Source of the DNA: a virus
Reading direction: 5' to 3' (one strand)
Length of the DNA: 64,000 nt
Virus record (IMG/VR): IMGVR_UViG_3300045115_000211
Coordinates: 49,195-113,194 of that record
This document shows positions 55,881 through 63,464 of the stretch, piece after piece. The notes beneath the pieces are model-generated. The model made no database searches and was not told the origin of the DNA. It saw nothing but the letters and a program-made list of their open reading frames with translations. A program made the position numbers and the translations under genes. Every line of letters starts with the position of its first letter. The stretch's first letter is position 1.

Positions 55881-56846
55881 ATGAGCAAGGTCAAGTCTTG
55901 GATCGAGAGTTGGAGGAACGGGCAGGGCGTCAAGGTGTGCGTCGGCGTGCTGGACGTCGGGCTGGCGCGATGGCTGCTGGAGAACGAGGCGTACACGCGC
56001 GGCCACAAGCCGCACTTCATCCGCCGCTATGCGAAGCACCTCAGCCAGGGGGAATGGCACCTCACCGGGGAGACGATCGTCCTGAACCGCCGCGTCGAGA
56101 TGGTGGAGGGGCACAACCGCTGCATGGCGGTCGTGGCGACGGGAATCCCGATGGAGGTCGTGTTCGTCGTCGGCGTGACGGACGAGGCCGTCGCCTACAT
56201 CAACTCCGGGTGCCCCCGCAGCGCCGCCGTCCGGCGCGGGGCCGCCGAAGGCAAGGCCGCCAACTCGGTGCAGTCGCAGCTCATCACCAGGATGATGCAG
56301 ACCGACAGGATGATCCTCCAGGACCTGCCGTCCTACCACCAGCACGAGCGCGTGTCGGACATCTCCATCTCGGCGCTCAACGACTTCCACGAGAGGTACG
56401 CGGATGGCATCGAATTCGCCATCGAGCACCTCACGAGGAAGAAGGACAGGCTCAGCAACGCGTCGATCATGGCGGCGGTCGCGAAGGCGTACTACCACAC
56501 GCGCAACTTCGCCGGTGGAAGGGAACGGCTCGTGGAGTTCTGCGAGATCCTCAGGACGTCGAAGCCTCGCACGGAGGCCGACTATGCGGCCGTGGATCTG
56601 CGCCGGAGCCTCATCGAGAAGACGAAGAACGCCGACAACCACCGTGGCGCCGTCGTGTACCTCAAGGCGGCGTACTGCCTGGACGCGTTCATGCGTGGGG
56701 TCGGCGTCAAGAAGGTCATCCCGACAAGGGTGGACCCGTTCCCTCTGCCCCAGGCCGCGGAGGAGTTCGACGTCTTCGACAGCGAGGGCGTGGAAGAGCA
56801 GGTGAACAGGGCCATCGCCGAGGTCGCGGTCACGCCCCCGGCATGA
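55881..56846 (+). CDS. ParB-like phage protein, paralogue of the 20350 product
   Basis: 321 residues; AAGGAAAGGAGCGACTGG before ATG. FIRRYAKHLSQGEWHLTGET then MVEGHNRCMAVVATGIPMEV corresponds to the RRFHDLLAM..GEFYETT ... DGQHRLKMIAHSGKSM stretch of the 20350 protein, both with a helical C-terminal domain. DGQHR is replaced by EGHNR here. The role of the family is unknown. Confidence 0.65.
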   Translation: MSKVKSWIESWRNGQGVKVCVGVLDVGLARWLLENEAYTRGHKPHFIRRYAKHLSQGEWHLTGETIVLNRRVEMVEGHNRCMAVVATGIPMEVVFVVGVTDEAVAYINSGCPRSAAVRRGAAEGKAANSVQSQLITRMMQTDRMILQDLPSYHQHERVSDISISALNDFHERYADGIEFAIEHLTRKKDRLSNASIMAAVAKAYYHTRNFAGGRERLVEFCEILRTSKPRTEADYAAVDLRRSLIEKTKNADNHRGAVVYLKAAYCLDAFMRGVGVKKVIPTRVDPFPLPQAAEEFDVFDSEGVEEQVNRAIAEVAVTPPA

Positions 56847-57415
56847 CCCCGATCACGAGACACAACGGGAGGCTCGTGGTGAGGCATTCCTCGCGCGAGC
56901 CTACCCCTTTCCTGAAGGGCCTGGCGGACGACGTCGGCCGGCTGCGCGCGGCGGCCCGCAGGATCCACTCCCGCCCCCCGAGGGCGATCGACGTCGGCGC
57001 CGGCAACATGCGCAACGTGGAGTGGCTGCGGGCCAACGACTGGGACGTGCTGCCGTTCGACCTCAAGCCCGAGCCTGGCTGCTGGCCACTCGACCTCGAA
57101 TCCCACGGCCTGCCTGTGTTCGTCGGTGCGGCGGAGCTCGTGCTCTGCCAGTACCTCCTGATGTTCCTGTCCGACGCTGCCATCAGGCGGCTGATCCCCC
57201 AGTTGTTCGCGGCGTGCGGCCCCACGGGGATGGTCGTCGTCGAGACCCAGGCGGTCAAGACGGGAAGGCTTGACGGAGACGGACTCGCCAGAGTGATGGA
57301 CTCCATCGATGGGACGGCGGTTAGGCTCGGCTTCGTGCGCCTCGCGACGTCGTTCTCCGCGGGGAGAAGCCCGTCCTTCAAGGCGGCGTGGGCGACCAGG
57401 CTGAAAGGAGCGTGA
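56843..57415 (+). CDS. Class I SAM-dependent methyltransferase-like protein
   Basis: 190 residues by ATGA overlap. AIDVGAGNMRNVEWLRAND is a motif I Rossmann glycine loop (DVGAG), then VLPFDLKPEPG (motif II-like acidic), AELVLCQYLLMFL and GMVVVETQAVK. The substrate is not evident; it could modify RNA, protein or a small molecule. Confidence 0.65.
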   Translation: MTPITRHNGRLVVRHSSREPTPFLKGLADDVGRLRAAARRIHSRPPRAIDVGAGNMRNVEWLRANDWDVLPFDLKPEPGCWPLDLESHGLPVFVGAAELVLCQYLLMFLSDAAIRRLIPQLFAACGPTGMVVVETQAVKTGRLDGDGLARVMDSIDGTAVRLGFVRLATSFSAGRSPSFKAAWATRLKGA

Positions 57416-57416
57416 C

Positions 57417-57854
57417 ATGGCTACCCAGGGATTGGTCTCGGTCGTGTGGGCCGGCAGGGTCGTGGCGAAGGTCGTCTCCGGCAGCGACGGCATGAAGGCG
57501 AAGGACGTCGCCCGGTCGATCGTCGCACAGCTCCGGGGCGGCGTCCCGGACGTGGGCTTCCTGGACGCCATCGCCGACGCCCATGGGTTCGGCCATCAGG
57601 GGATCAACCGCATCGCCGTGGCCAAGGAGTCCAACGTCCCCTCGGACGACAGGCTCCTGGGCATCGGATGGCTCGTCGATGAAGGCGAGGACGAGCTCGT
57701 CGACAGGATCCGCAGGACGTTCCACATGCGGCGCTTCAACCCCAGGTGGGACAAGGGATCGGCGGACCACGTCTGGATCGCCAACATGGACACGGGCAAC
57801 GCCTACCGCTCGCGATCCGGGATGCCCCTGCCCACTGGATGCGCGGGCGCTTGA
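57417..57854 (+). CDS. Unrecognised 145-aa protein
   Basis: GAAAGGAGCGTGAC before ATG. An alpha/beta protein (LVSVVWAGRVVAKVVSGSDG) with GFLDAIADAHGFGHQGINRI. Its TGA stop is inside the -35 TTGACT of the next promoter. Confidence 0.55.
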   Translation: MATQGLVSVVWAGRVVAKVVSGSDGMKAKDVARSIVAQLRGGVPDVGFLDAIADAHGFGHQGINRIAVAKESNVPSDDRLLGIGWLVDEGEDELVDRIRRTFHMRRFNPRWDKGSADHVWIANMDTGNAYRSRSGMPLPTGCAGA

Positions 57855-57879
57855 CTTGCGCGCGCCATCGTGGTAGCAT
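57851..57879 (+). promoter_or_regulatory. Promoter TTGACT-17-TAGCAT, leaderless
   Basis: -35 TTGACT 57851-57856, -10 TAGCAT 57874-57879; ATG 57886 starts seven bases after the -10. Confidence 0.75.
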
Positions 57880-57885
57880 ATGGCC

Positions 57886-58194
57886 ATGAGTTCGAGGAAG
57901 CCAGGATACGACCCCGTGCGGGCGGCCAAGTTCGACCGCGAGATCGACGAGCTGTGCAGGTCGGCCCGCTCGCTCGAACGCGACACCATCAGGATGTGCA
58001 GGGCCCTTCCCGGCTGGCGGGAGGGGAGGATCGAGGACATGCGCAAGAGGCGCGAGGCGGGGACCGGCCTGAACAGGTCGTCGGAGAAGGGAGCGGGCGG
58101 GATGAGGATCAGGACCGTGGCGATCGATCCGGACGTGGAGCAGGTGATGCGGGCGGCCAGGCTGGACGGCGACAACCTCGCCATGCAGGGGTAG
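57886..58194 (+). CDS. N-terminal part of an amber-interrupted methyltransferase gene
   Basis: 102 residues from the leaderless ATG to TAG 58192-58194. The same frame continues 9 codons later as the methyltransferase at 58222. The last segment, IDPDVEQVMRAARLDGDNLA then MQG, followed beyond the stop by LSPALYKKTMKVLELIGFRW, matches the phage methyltransferase layout in which this strand reads GQLdRxxYxxvxKVLExxGgkW; TAG stands where a Gln (CAG) is expected. Confidence 0.6.
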   Translation: MSSRKPGYDPVRAAKFDREIDELCRSARSLERDTIRMCRALPGWREGRIEDMRKRREAGTGLNRSSEKGAGGMRIRTVAIDPDVEQVMRAARLDGDNLAMQG

Positions 58195-58221
58195 CTCAGC
58201 CCGGCGCTCTACAAGAAGACC

Positions 58222-58878
58222 ATGAAGGTGCTGGAGCTCATCGGCTTCAGGTGGGACCGCAGGGCGAAGTGCCACGTGGGCCAGCCCGGGTCCGCCGACG
58301 CCCTGCGCGAGGCCCTCGCGGGCGGGAAGGTCGTGGACGAGAAGCAGACCTACCAGTTCTTCGAGACGCCCGACCTTCTGGCGTCGCGGATGGCCGCGCT
58401 CGCCCAGATCGAGCCGACGCACTCGGTGCTGGAGCCGAGCGCCGGCAAGGGCGCCATCCTTCGGGCGATCGTCGCCTGCGGGTCGGCCCCCGCAGTGATC
58501 GACGTCTGCGAGCTGAACCCCAAGATGGCGGATGAGCTCAAGGCCTGCAACTCGGCGCTCGTGGTCGGCGACGACTTCCTCAAGCTGGAGGGCCGCAGGT
58601 ACGACCGCATCGTGATGAACCCCCCGTTCACGCAAGATCAGGCCGTGCGCCATGTCAGACGCGCCTACGACCTTCTCAATCCGGGAGGAAGACTGGTAGC
58701 CATCATGGACAAGGGGTGGATGTTCGGCTCAAGCAAGGTGCGGCGCCAGTTCAAGGAGTGGCATGACGCCTTGCTGGATGCTGGGATGGCGTCCATTCCC
58801 GAGGACTTGCCTCCTGGCACGTTCCGTGAAAGCGGAACGGACGTCGGCGCAGTCTTGGTGGTCATCTCGAAGGAATGA
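58222..58878 (+). CDS. N6-adenine DNA methyltransferase (NPPF)
   Basis: 218 residues from the first ATG after the amber codon. TYQFFETPDLLASRMAALAQ, VLEPSAGKGAILRAI (motif I) and RIVMNPPFTQDQ (catalytic motif IV NPPF) identify a gamma-like N6-adenine methyltransferase; C-terminal strands are complete. No ribosome site precedes ATG 58222, consistent with it being internal to a longer original gene starting at 57886. Probable role: protection from restriction. Confidence 0.8.
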   Translation: MKVLELIGFRWDRRAKCHVGQPGSADALREALAGGKVVDEKQTYQFFETPDLLASRMAALAQIEPTHSVLEPSAGKGAILRAIVACGSAPAVIDVCELNPKMADELKACNSALVVGDDFLKLEGRRYDRIVMNPPFTQDQAVRHVRRAYDLLNPGGRLVAIMDKGWMFGSSKVRRQFKEWHDALLDAGMASIPEDLPPGTFRESGTDVGAVLVVISKE

Positions 58879-58929
58879 AGGTTTCCAGCCATGCCATAAC
58901 GAAATATCCCTTGTCAAGGAGGGATCGTT

Positions 58930-59733
58930 ATGGCGAAGGCTGGCATATACGTCATTCTCAATCGCTCGTCAAACAAGAGTTATGTCGGGCAATCGGTTGA
59001 CCTCGGTCAACGGATGCGCAGGCACAAGCATCATTTGAGGGCTGGACGGCACGTCAATCGCCATCTCCAGGCGGCTTGGGACAAGGACGGCGAGGGGGCA
59101 TTTGAGTTCGTGATCGTGGCGGAGGTTTCTAGGCCAGACAGGGAGGGACTCGTCAGCGAGTTGAACCGCCTTGAGAAGGACACGATTCTGCGGAGAGGGT
59201 CGTTCGGGCCTGGCGGGTACAACATGGACTCGGGGGGGCTGAACAGGGTCGTCTCTGCGGAAACGAAAGCCCGACTCAAGGAGTCTCGCCGTGGCCAGAA
59301 GCCGTATGTCAGGACGGATGCCATGCGACGAGCGCTTCGGCAGGCGAACTTGGGCAAGCGACTGTCTCCCGAAACGCGCTTGAAGTTGAGCATGGCTGCC
59401 ATGGGCAAGCCTGCTTGGAACAAGGGGAAGAGATACAAGACTCGTCCGTGCACGGAAAGTCGCAGGCGACTCATCAGTTTGGCACAGATGGGCAGCAAGA
59501 ACCACAACTTCGGCAAGACTACTCCAGAGTCCGTCAAGGACAAGATCAGGGCGGCAAACTGCGGGTCGAAATGCCACTTGGCCAAGTTGACGGAGGACAA
59601 GGTGGCAGTCATCAAGCGCAGGCTGCAAGATGGAGAGTCTGGCTCGGCATTGGCCAAGGAGTATGGAGTTGCTCCAACGCAGATCAGTTGCATACGCCTC
59701 GGCAAGACATGGAGGCATGTCGAGGTCGCCTGA
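58930..59733 (+). CDS. GIY-YIG homing endonuclease with NUMOD3 repeats
   Basis: 267 residues; AAGGAGGGATCGTT before ATG. GIYVILNRSSNKSYVGQS with both tyrosines, then Arg (LGQRMRRHKHH) and Glu (GAFEFVIVAEVS). NUMOD3-like segments (SAETKARLKESRRG, SPETRLKLSMAAMG) and a C-terminal HTH (SGSALAKEYGVAPTQISCIR) bind DNA. Inserted between the methyltransferase and clpX on the + strand; unlike the copy at 5763 it keeps the second Tyr. Confidence 0.85.
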   Translation: MAKAGIYVILNRSSNKSYVGQSVDLGQRMRRHKHHLRAGRHVNRHLQAAWDKDGEGAFEFVIVAEVSRPDREGLVSELNRLEKDTILRRGSFGPGGYNMDSGGLNRVVSAETKARLKESRRGQKPYVRTDAMRRALRQANLGKRLSPETRLKLSMAAMGKPAWNKGKRYKTRPCTESRRRLISLAQMGSKNHNFGKTTPESVKDKIRAANCGSKCHLAKLTEDKVAVIKRRLQDGESGSALAKEYGVAPTQISCIRLGKTWRHVEVA

Positions 59734-59797
59734 CGGTGGAGTGGAGTGGGCGACACGGTGGGGCGTCCCGTCGGGGGCGCCCTTCCCGTCTCCTGGG

Positions 59798-59826
59798 TTG
59801 ACTCCCGGGCCGGCGGGTGGCATAAT
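59798..59826 (+). promoter_or_regulatory. clpX promoter TTGACT-17-CATAAT
   Basis: -35 TTGACT 59798-59803, -10 CATAAT 59821-59826. Confidence 0.78.
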
Positions 59827-59850
59827 TGGGCGAGAAAGAGGAGGGACCGC

Positions 59851-61071
59851 ATGGCCGCCAAGGACAAGGTAGAGAGCTTCTGCTTCCTGTGCAACACGTC
59901 CGCCGACAAGGTGAAGGGCCGCCTCATCGAGGGAACCAAGGGGATGGTGTGCAGGTCGTGCGTCGAGAAGTGCGTGCGCATCTACGCCGAGCGCGACGGC
60001 AGGGCCAAGACGGCCGCCGCCCCGGCGCCCCAGAAGGCCCCGGCGCCGCGGGAGATCAAGGCGTTCCTCGACCAGTACGTCGTGGGGCAGGACCGCGCCA
60101 AGCGGGCGCTGTCGGTCGCCGTCCACAACCACTACTCGCGGGTCTTCGCCCAGGGCGACCACATGCCGGAGGTCGAGCTGGACAAGAGCAACGTGCTGCT
60201 GGTCGGCCCCACCGGCACCGGCAAGACCCTGCTCGCCCAGACCCTCGCCCGCATGCTTAAGGTCCCCTTCGCCATCTCCGACGCGACCACGCTGACCGAG
60301 GCCGGCTACGTCGGCGACGACGTGGAGAACGTGCTGCTCAGGCTCTACATGGCGGCCAACGGCGACATGGCGCGCGCCCAGATCGGCATCTGCTATATCG
60401 ACGAGATCGACAAGATCGCCAAGAAGGGCTCCGGGACGTCCATCACCCGCGACGTCAGTGGGGAGGGGGTGCAGCAGGCGCTCCTGAAGATCGTCGAGGG
60501 CACGGTCAGCAACGTGCCCCTGCACGGAGGCCGCAAGCACCCCGGAGGGGAGAACGTCCAGATGGACACGAGCAAGATCCTCTTCATCGTGGGTGGGGCT
60601 TTCGTCGGCCTTGACAAGATCGTCGAGCGCAGGGCGAAGGGCAAGGGGGTCCTCGGCTTCGGGGCCGACTCCGCCAGGACGAGGTCCGCCGAGAGGATCG
60701 AGCCGGAGGATCTGATCGAGTACGGGATGATCCCGGAGTTCGTCGGCCGCCTGCCCGTGGTGGTCGGGCTGAAGGAGCTGGGGGAGAAGGACCTGCTGGA
60801 CATCCTGGAGCGCCCCAAGAACGCCGTGCTCAAGCAGTTCGTCAAGCAGATGGCGATCGACGGAGTCAGGCTGTCCTTCGAGGACGAGGCCAAGGCCGAG
60901 ATCGCCAGGATCGCGAAGGCGCGCGGAACGGGCGCCCGCGGCCTGCGCGCGGTGGTCGAGGAGGTCATGCTGGACCTCTCCTTCGACGCGAAGGACGGGA
61001 CCGAGGTCGTGGTGACCAAGGCGATGGTGCAGGCGTCGTCGAACGGGGGCAGCGGCAACGAGGCCGCTTGA
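59851..61071 (+). CDS. clpX: ClpX-type AAA+ unfoldase
   Basis: 406 residues; AAAGAGGAGGGACCGC before ATG. Zinc-binding domain Cys11, 14, 34, 37; Walker A GPTGTGKT at 119-126; pore loop GYVG at 142-145; Walker B YIDEID ~172-177; RKH at 208-210; LGF at 248-250 in place of the IGF loop that docks on ClpP. Length and motif order match bacterial ClpX. It unfolds proteins for degradation by ClpP; no clpP is present here, so host ClpP is the likely partner. The stop codon lies in the next promoter's -35. Confidence 0.93.
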   Translation: MAAKDKVESFCFLCNTSADKVKGRLIEGTKGMVCRSCVEKCVRIYAERDGRAKTAAAPAPQKAPAPREIKAFLDQYVVGQDRAKRALSVAVHNHYSRVFAQGDHMPEVELDKSNVLLVGPTGTGKTLLAQTLARMLKVPFAISDATTLTEAGYVGDDVENVLLRLYMAANGDMARAQIGICYIDEIDKIAKKGSGTSITRDVSGEGVQQALLKIVEGTVSNVPLHGGRKHPGGENVQMDTSKILFIVGGAFVGLDKIVERRAKGKGVLGFGADSARTRSAERIEPEDLIEYGMIPEFVGRLPVVVGLKELGEKDLLDILERPKNAVLKQFVKQMAIDGVRLSFEDEAKAEIARIAKARGTGARGLRAVVEEVMLDLSFDAKDGTEVVVTKAMVQASSNGGSGNEAA

Positions 61072-61096
61072 CTTCCCAAGCGCGATCCGGTATGAT
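61068..61096 (+). promoter_or_regulatory. Promoter TTGACT-17-TATGAT
   Basis: -35 TTGACT 61068-61073, -10 TATGAT 61091-61096; the TGA of the -35 ends clpX. Drives 61136. Confidence 0.78.
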
Positions 61097-61135
61097 CCAT
61101 CCATCCTCAAGTCGAGGACCAGCGAAAGGAGACCA

Positions 61136-61336
61136 ATGAAGGCGAAGTGCGGTTCGTGCGGCAGGAACGTGGGCGTCAGGGAAGGGACGCTCGCGAAGCA
61201 CCGCGAGGGGCGCTCGAAGCCGGGACGGGCCAAGCCCGTGTGCCTCGGCGCCGGCAAGAAGGCCGGCTGGAAGCCTCCGAAGGAGACCGGGGCGCAGGCC
61301 GCCTTCTCGGACGCGGCGAAGGGGGTGGCCCCGTGA
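61136..61336 (+). CDS. Small basic zinc-binding protein, 66 aa
   Basis: GAAAGGAGACCA before ATG. CGSCGRNVGVREGTLAKHREGR looks like a CxxC...H...C zinc finger (third Cys at KPVCLGAG), followed by a Lys-rich tail. Likely nucleic-acid-binding. GTGA overlap with the next gene. Confidence 0.55.
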   Translation: MKAKCGSCGRNVGVREGTLAKHREGRSKPGRAKPVCLGAGKKAGWKPPKETGAQAAFSDAAKGVAP

Positions 61337-61833
61337 GGAGCAAGAGCTTCGAGATCAGCGCCAAGACGGAAGGGAGCATCACGGGCCGCAACGGCCACTT
61401 CCCCATCGCGGGGGTGTCCGTGTGGTCCGGGCCGACCGACGTCAAGATCGACGGCGTCGGCAGGCGCGGCTCCGCCATCCGCGGCGGGCTGCGGATCAGC
61501 CACGACGCGATGGACAGGATCGCCGTGGAGTGGCTGCGCCGGCGTGGGCTGCACAAGGGCCTCGGCCGCGTGACCATCCAGAAGGACTCCATGACGCACA
61601 GCGGCGAGTCCGAGGCCGAGATGCTCGCCCGCGAGCGCCGGGCGTTCGTCGAGTCCGTCAGGGACGACCTGCGGGCCGTCTGCTCCCTCGCCGCCACGGG
61701 GCTGGAGGTCGCCAGGGCCGAGGACCACTACGCCGAGAAACACGGGCTTCCGGCGCGCGAGGGGGACTGCGAGAGCGTCGGTGGCGAGCAGGCTCTCGCC
61801 CGCGTGAGGGGGGAGTTCGGCATCGAGGACTGA
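61333..61833 (+). CDS. Unrecognised 166-aa protein
   Basis: GTG start by GTGA overlap. An N-terminal beta region (FEISAKTEGSITGRNGHFPI) followed by helices (SHDAMDRIAVEWLRRRGLHK, EAEMLARERRAFVESVRDDL). Last gene before the terminator at 61855. Function unknown. Confidence 0.55.
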   Translation: MRSKSFEISAKTEGSITGRNGHFPIAGVSVWSGPTDVKIDGVGRRGSAIRGGLRISHDAMDRIAVEWLRRRGLHKGLGRVTIQKDSMTHSGESEAEMLARERRAFVESVRDDLRAVCSLAATGLEVARAEDHYAEKHGLPAREGDCESVGGEQALARVRGEFGIED

Positions 61834-61854
61834 CAAGGAAGGGAGGATCGTTGG

Positions 61855-61890
61855 GAGGCCGCCCGGTTGTCCGGGCGGCCTCTTGCTCTT
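61855..61890 (+). terminator. Rho-independent terminator
   Basis: Perfect 12-bp stem (61855-61866 and 61871-61882), TTGT loop, followed by TTGCTCTT. Ends the clpX-61333 transcripts. Confidence 0.85.
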
Positions 61891-62169
61891 CAGGACCAAG
61901 CCTGCACTGTCGATCGTCGACCGGAGACTGCAGTTTCATGTCGATGATCGACCAGAGGAGTCTGGGGGAGTCGACGCATGGGTTTCCTCCGCCACGCTAC
62001 CCACTCCGTCCCAGTCGGCATGCGACAAACCCCCAACAAACGTGGCGATCCTGGGCGGCGAGAAGGAGTGGTTCCGGCGCGCCCGTCGGGGAGGGAGTCA
62101 TGGGGGAGTCATGGAGTCGACGTGGAGTCGACATGATCGTTAATTCTCCGGACGGCCAATCGGCCATGC
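61891..62169. other. Non-coding region with repeated GTCGA palindromes
   Basis: About 280 bases between a terminator and a promoter, with no convincing gene. It holds two inverted repeats, GTCGATCGTCGAC (61909) and GTCGATGATCGAC (61940), and three copies of GAGTCGAC (61968, 62114, 62125). These may be operator or recombination sites, for example for a repressor or a site-specific recombinase. Confidence 0.4.
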
Positions 62170-62198
62170 TTGACTTCCGTCGCGAGGCATGGTATGCT
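62170..62198 (+). promoter_or_regulatory. Promoter TTGACT-17-TATGCT
   Basis: -35 TTGACT 62170-62175, -10 TATGCT 62193-62198; drives 62222. Confidence 0.72.
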
Positions 62199-62221
62199 GT
62201 CCTCCAACGATGGGGGAAGCC

Positions 62222-62812
62222 ATGCGATGGATCGTGGACAGGGACGTGGCGATGCAGGCCGGGGCGGGCGTGACGTGGCTCAAGGAGTTCCTCGGCGGCT
62301 TCGACCTGTCCCGCGTGGACTGGGTCCGCGTGGACCGGGGCAGGATGGGCGCAGGCGGGGCTTACGGGCGATGCTGGTATCCCGAAGGCAGGCGCAAGGG
62401 CTTCCGCCTGTCCTTGCAGGTCCCTGGCCCCTTCCCGCATCAGATGCTCGTGCGCCGCCGGCCGATCTACGTCGTCGACGGCGTCCGGTCCCGCGAGCTG
62501 CTGCCGGGCGAGTACGAGGGCGAGCACGTCCTCGACAACAAGGGGGGCGTCCAGAAGGCATGGATCCGGGTCAGGGCACGTGTGCCCCTTGGGTCGATAG
62601 ACGAAGCCGTCGTCTGGGTCGGGGCCCACGAGGCGTTCCACTTCCTGCGCCGCTCGCGGCAGATCCCCGGCAGGAACGGGGAGATCGAGGCCGACGCCTA
62701 TGCCGACGGGAAGCTGGCGGAGTGGAAGGCGAACCCCGCAGCCAGGCTGCACGGCATCTGGTCGGGCCTGCCGAGGCACGCCTTGAAGGCCATCGAGGAG
62801 GAGCGGGCATGA
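62222..62812 (+). CDS. Zincin-like metallopeptidase-fold protein
   Basis: 196 residues; GGGGGAAGCC before ATG. VGAHEAFHFLRRSRQIPGRN with HEAFH at 136-140, then EIEADAYADGKL (Glu/Asp ~154-158), matches the HExxH...ExxAD arrangement of IrrE/ImmA- or SprT-like zincins. The N-terminal half is beta-rich. Could cleave a repressor or replication protein; the substrate is unknown. Confidence 0.65.
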   Translation: MRWIVDRDVAMQAGAGVTWLKEFLGGFDLSRVDWVRVDRGRMGAGGAYGRCWYPEGRRKGFRLSLQVPGPFPHQMLVRRRPIYVVDGVRSRELLPGEYEGEHVLDNKGGVQKAWIRVRARVPLGSIDEAVVWVGAHEAFHFLRRSRQIPGRNGEIEADAYADGKLAEWKANPAARLHGIWSGLPRHALKAIEEERA

Positions 62813-63006
62813 GCGTCGAGGAGCTTGAGGCGGACGACGCGGCGGCAGCCAGGCTGCAGGCCGTCGCCGAAGCCGACCCGTCCTTCGAGGCGTTCCGCAG
62901 GCGCTGGCTCGCCCGGGAGCGCGAGGTCGCCGCCAGGGGCGACGCCCTGTGGCCAGCCCAGCACCCCTTCGAGCACGACCCGAGGAATCCCGGGATACAT
63001 CCTTGA
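62809..63006 (+). CDS. Unrecognised 65-aa protein
   Basis: ATGA start. Acidic then basic helix (EADPSFEAFRRRWLARE). Its TGA stop is inside the -35 of the next promoter. Confidence 0.5.
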   Translation: MSVEELEADDAAAARLQAVAEADPSFEAFRRRWLAREREVAARGDALWPAQHPFEHDPRNPGIHP

Positions 63007-63031
63007 CTTCCGTGCGCCGTAGTGGTAGTAT
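63003..63031 (+). promoter_or_regulatory. Promoter TTGACT-17-TAGTAT
   Basis: -35 TTGACT 63003-63008, -10 TAGTAT 63026-63031; drives 63061. Confidence 0.75.
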
Positions 63032-63060
63032 GGTCGCGTTTTCAAGAGGAGGAAGGCCAT

Positions 63061-63378
63061 ATGGGAATCTTCGGATGGTCGTATCCGCCAGGGTGCAGCT
63101 CGGTCCCGGGTGACGAGCCGACCTGGTGCGAGGTCTGCGGCGGGCAGGACATCGACCCGCGGCACGCCCGCCCCGAGCGCGGCCGCTTCGCCTGCGTGTG
63201 CCCCGAATGCCCCGAGTGCGGCGAGGTCGGCAACCCTGGCTGCTACAGGCCGGTCGCCGAGGGCGGCCACGGGCTCGTGAAGTCCGAGGCCCAGTCCAGG
63301 CAGGGCGAGGCGGTGCTGGAGATCCAGCGCAAGGCCGACGAGGACATGGCGAGGGCATACGGCAAGGAAGACGCTTGA
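63061..63378 (+). CDS. Zinc-binding protein, 105 aa
   Basis: GAGGAGGAAGGCCAT before ATG. CEVCGG near residue 23, then CVCPECPECGEVGNPGCY, at least one zinc ribbon, with a helical charged tail. Stop TGA inside the next -35. Function unknown. Confidence 0.6.
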   Translation: MGIFGWSYPPGCSSVPGDEPTWCEVCGGQDIDPRHARPERGRFACVCPECPECGEVGNPGCYRPVAEGGHGLVKSEAQSRQGEAVLEIQRKADEDMARAYGKEDA

Positions 63379-63403
63379 CATCCTCCGCGGGAAATGGTAG
63401 GAT
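63375..63403 (+). promoter_or_regulatory. Promoter TTGACA-17-TAGGAT
   Basis: -35 TTGACA 63375-63380, -10 TAGGAT 63398-63403; drives 63465 with a ~55-base leader. Confidence 0.75.
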
Positions 63404-63464
63404 GCCCGCGTTGAAAGTCGAGGAAGGAAACTGAGGGCGTCGGACATCGTGGAGGTCAACTGAC

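Noticed and set aside
58190-58215. tRNA-like GGGGTAGCTCAG stretch
   Set aside because: No anticodon arm, T-arm GTTCGA or acceptor partner follows; the bases encode the end of one gene and the continuation of the methyltransferase frame.
59735-59797. Terminator before the clpX promoter
   Set aside because: Possible stems are 5-6 bp with long loops and no T-run.
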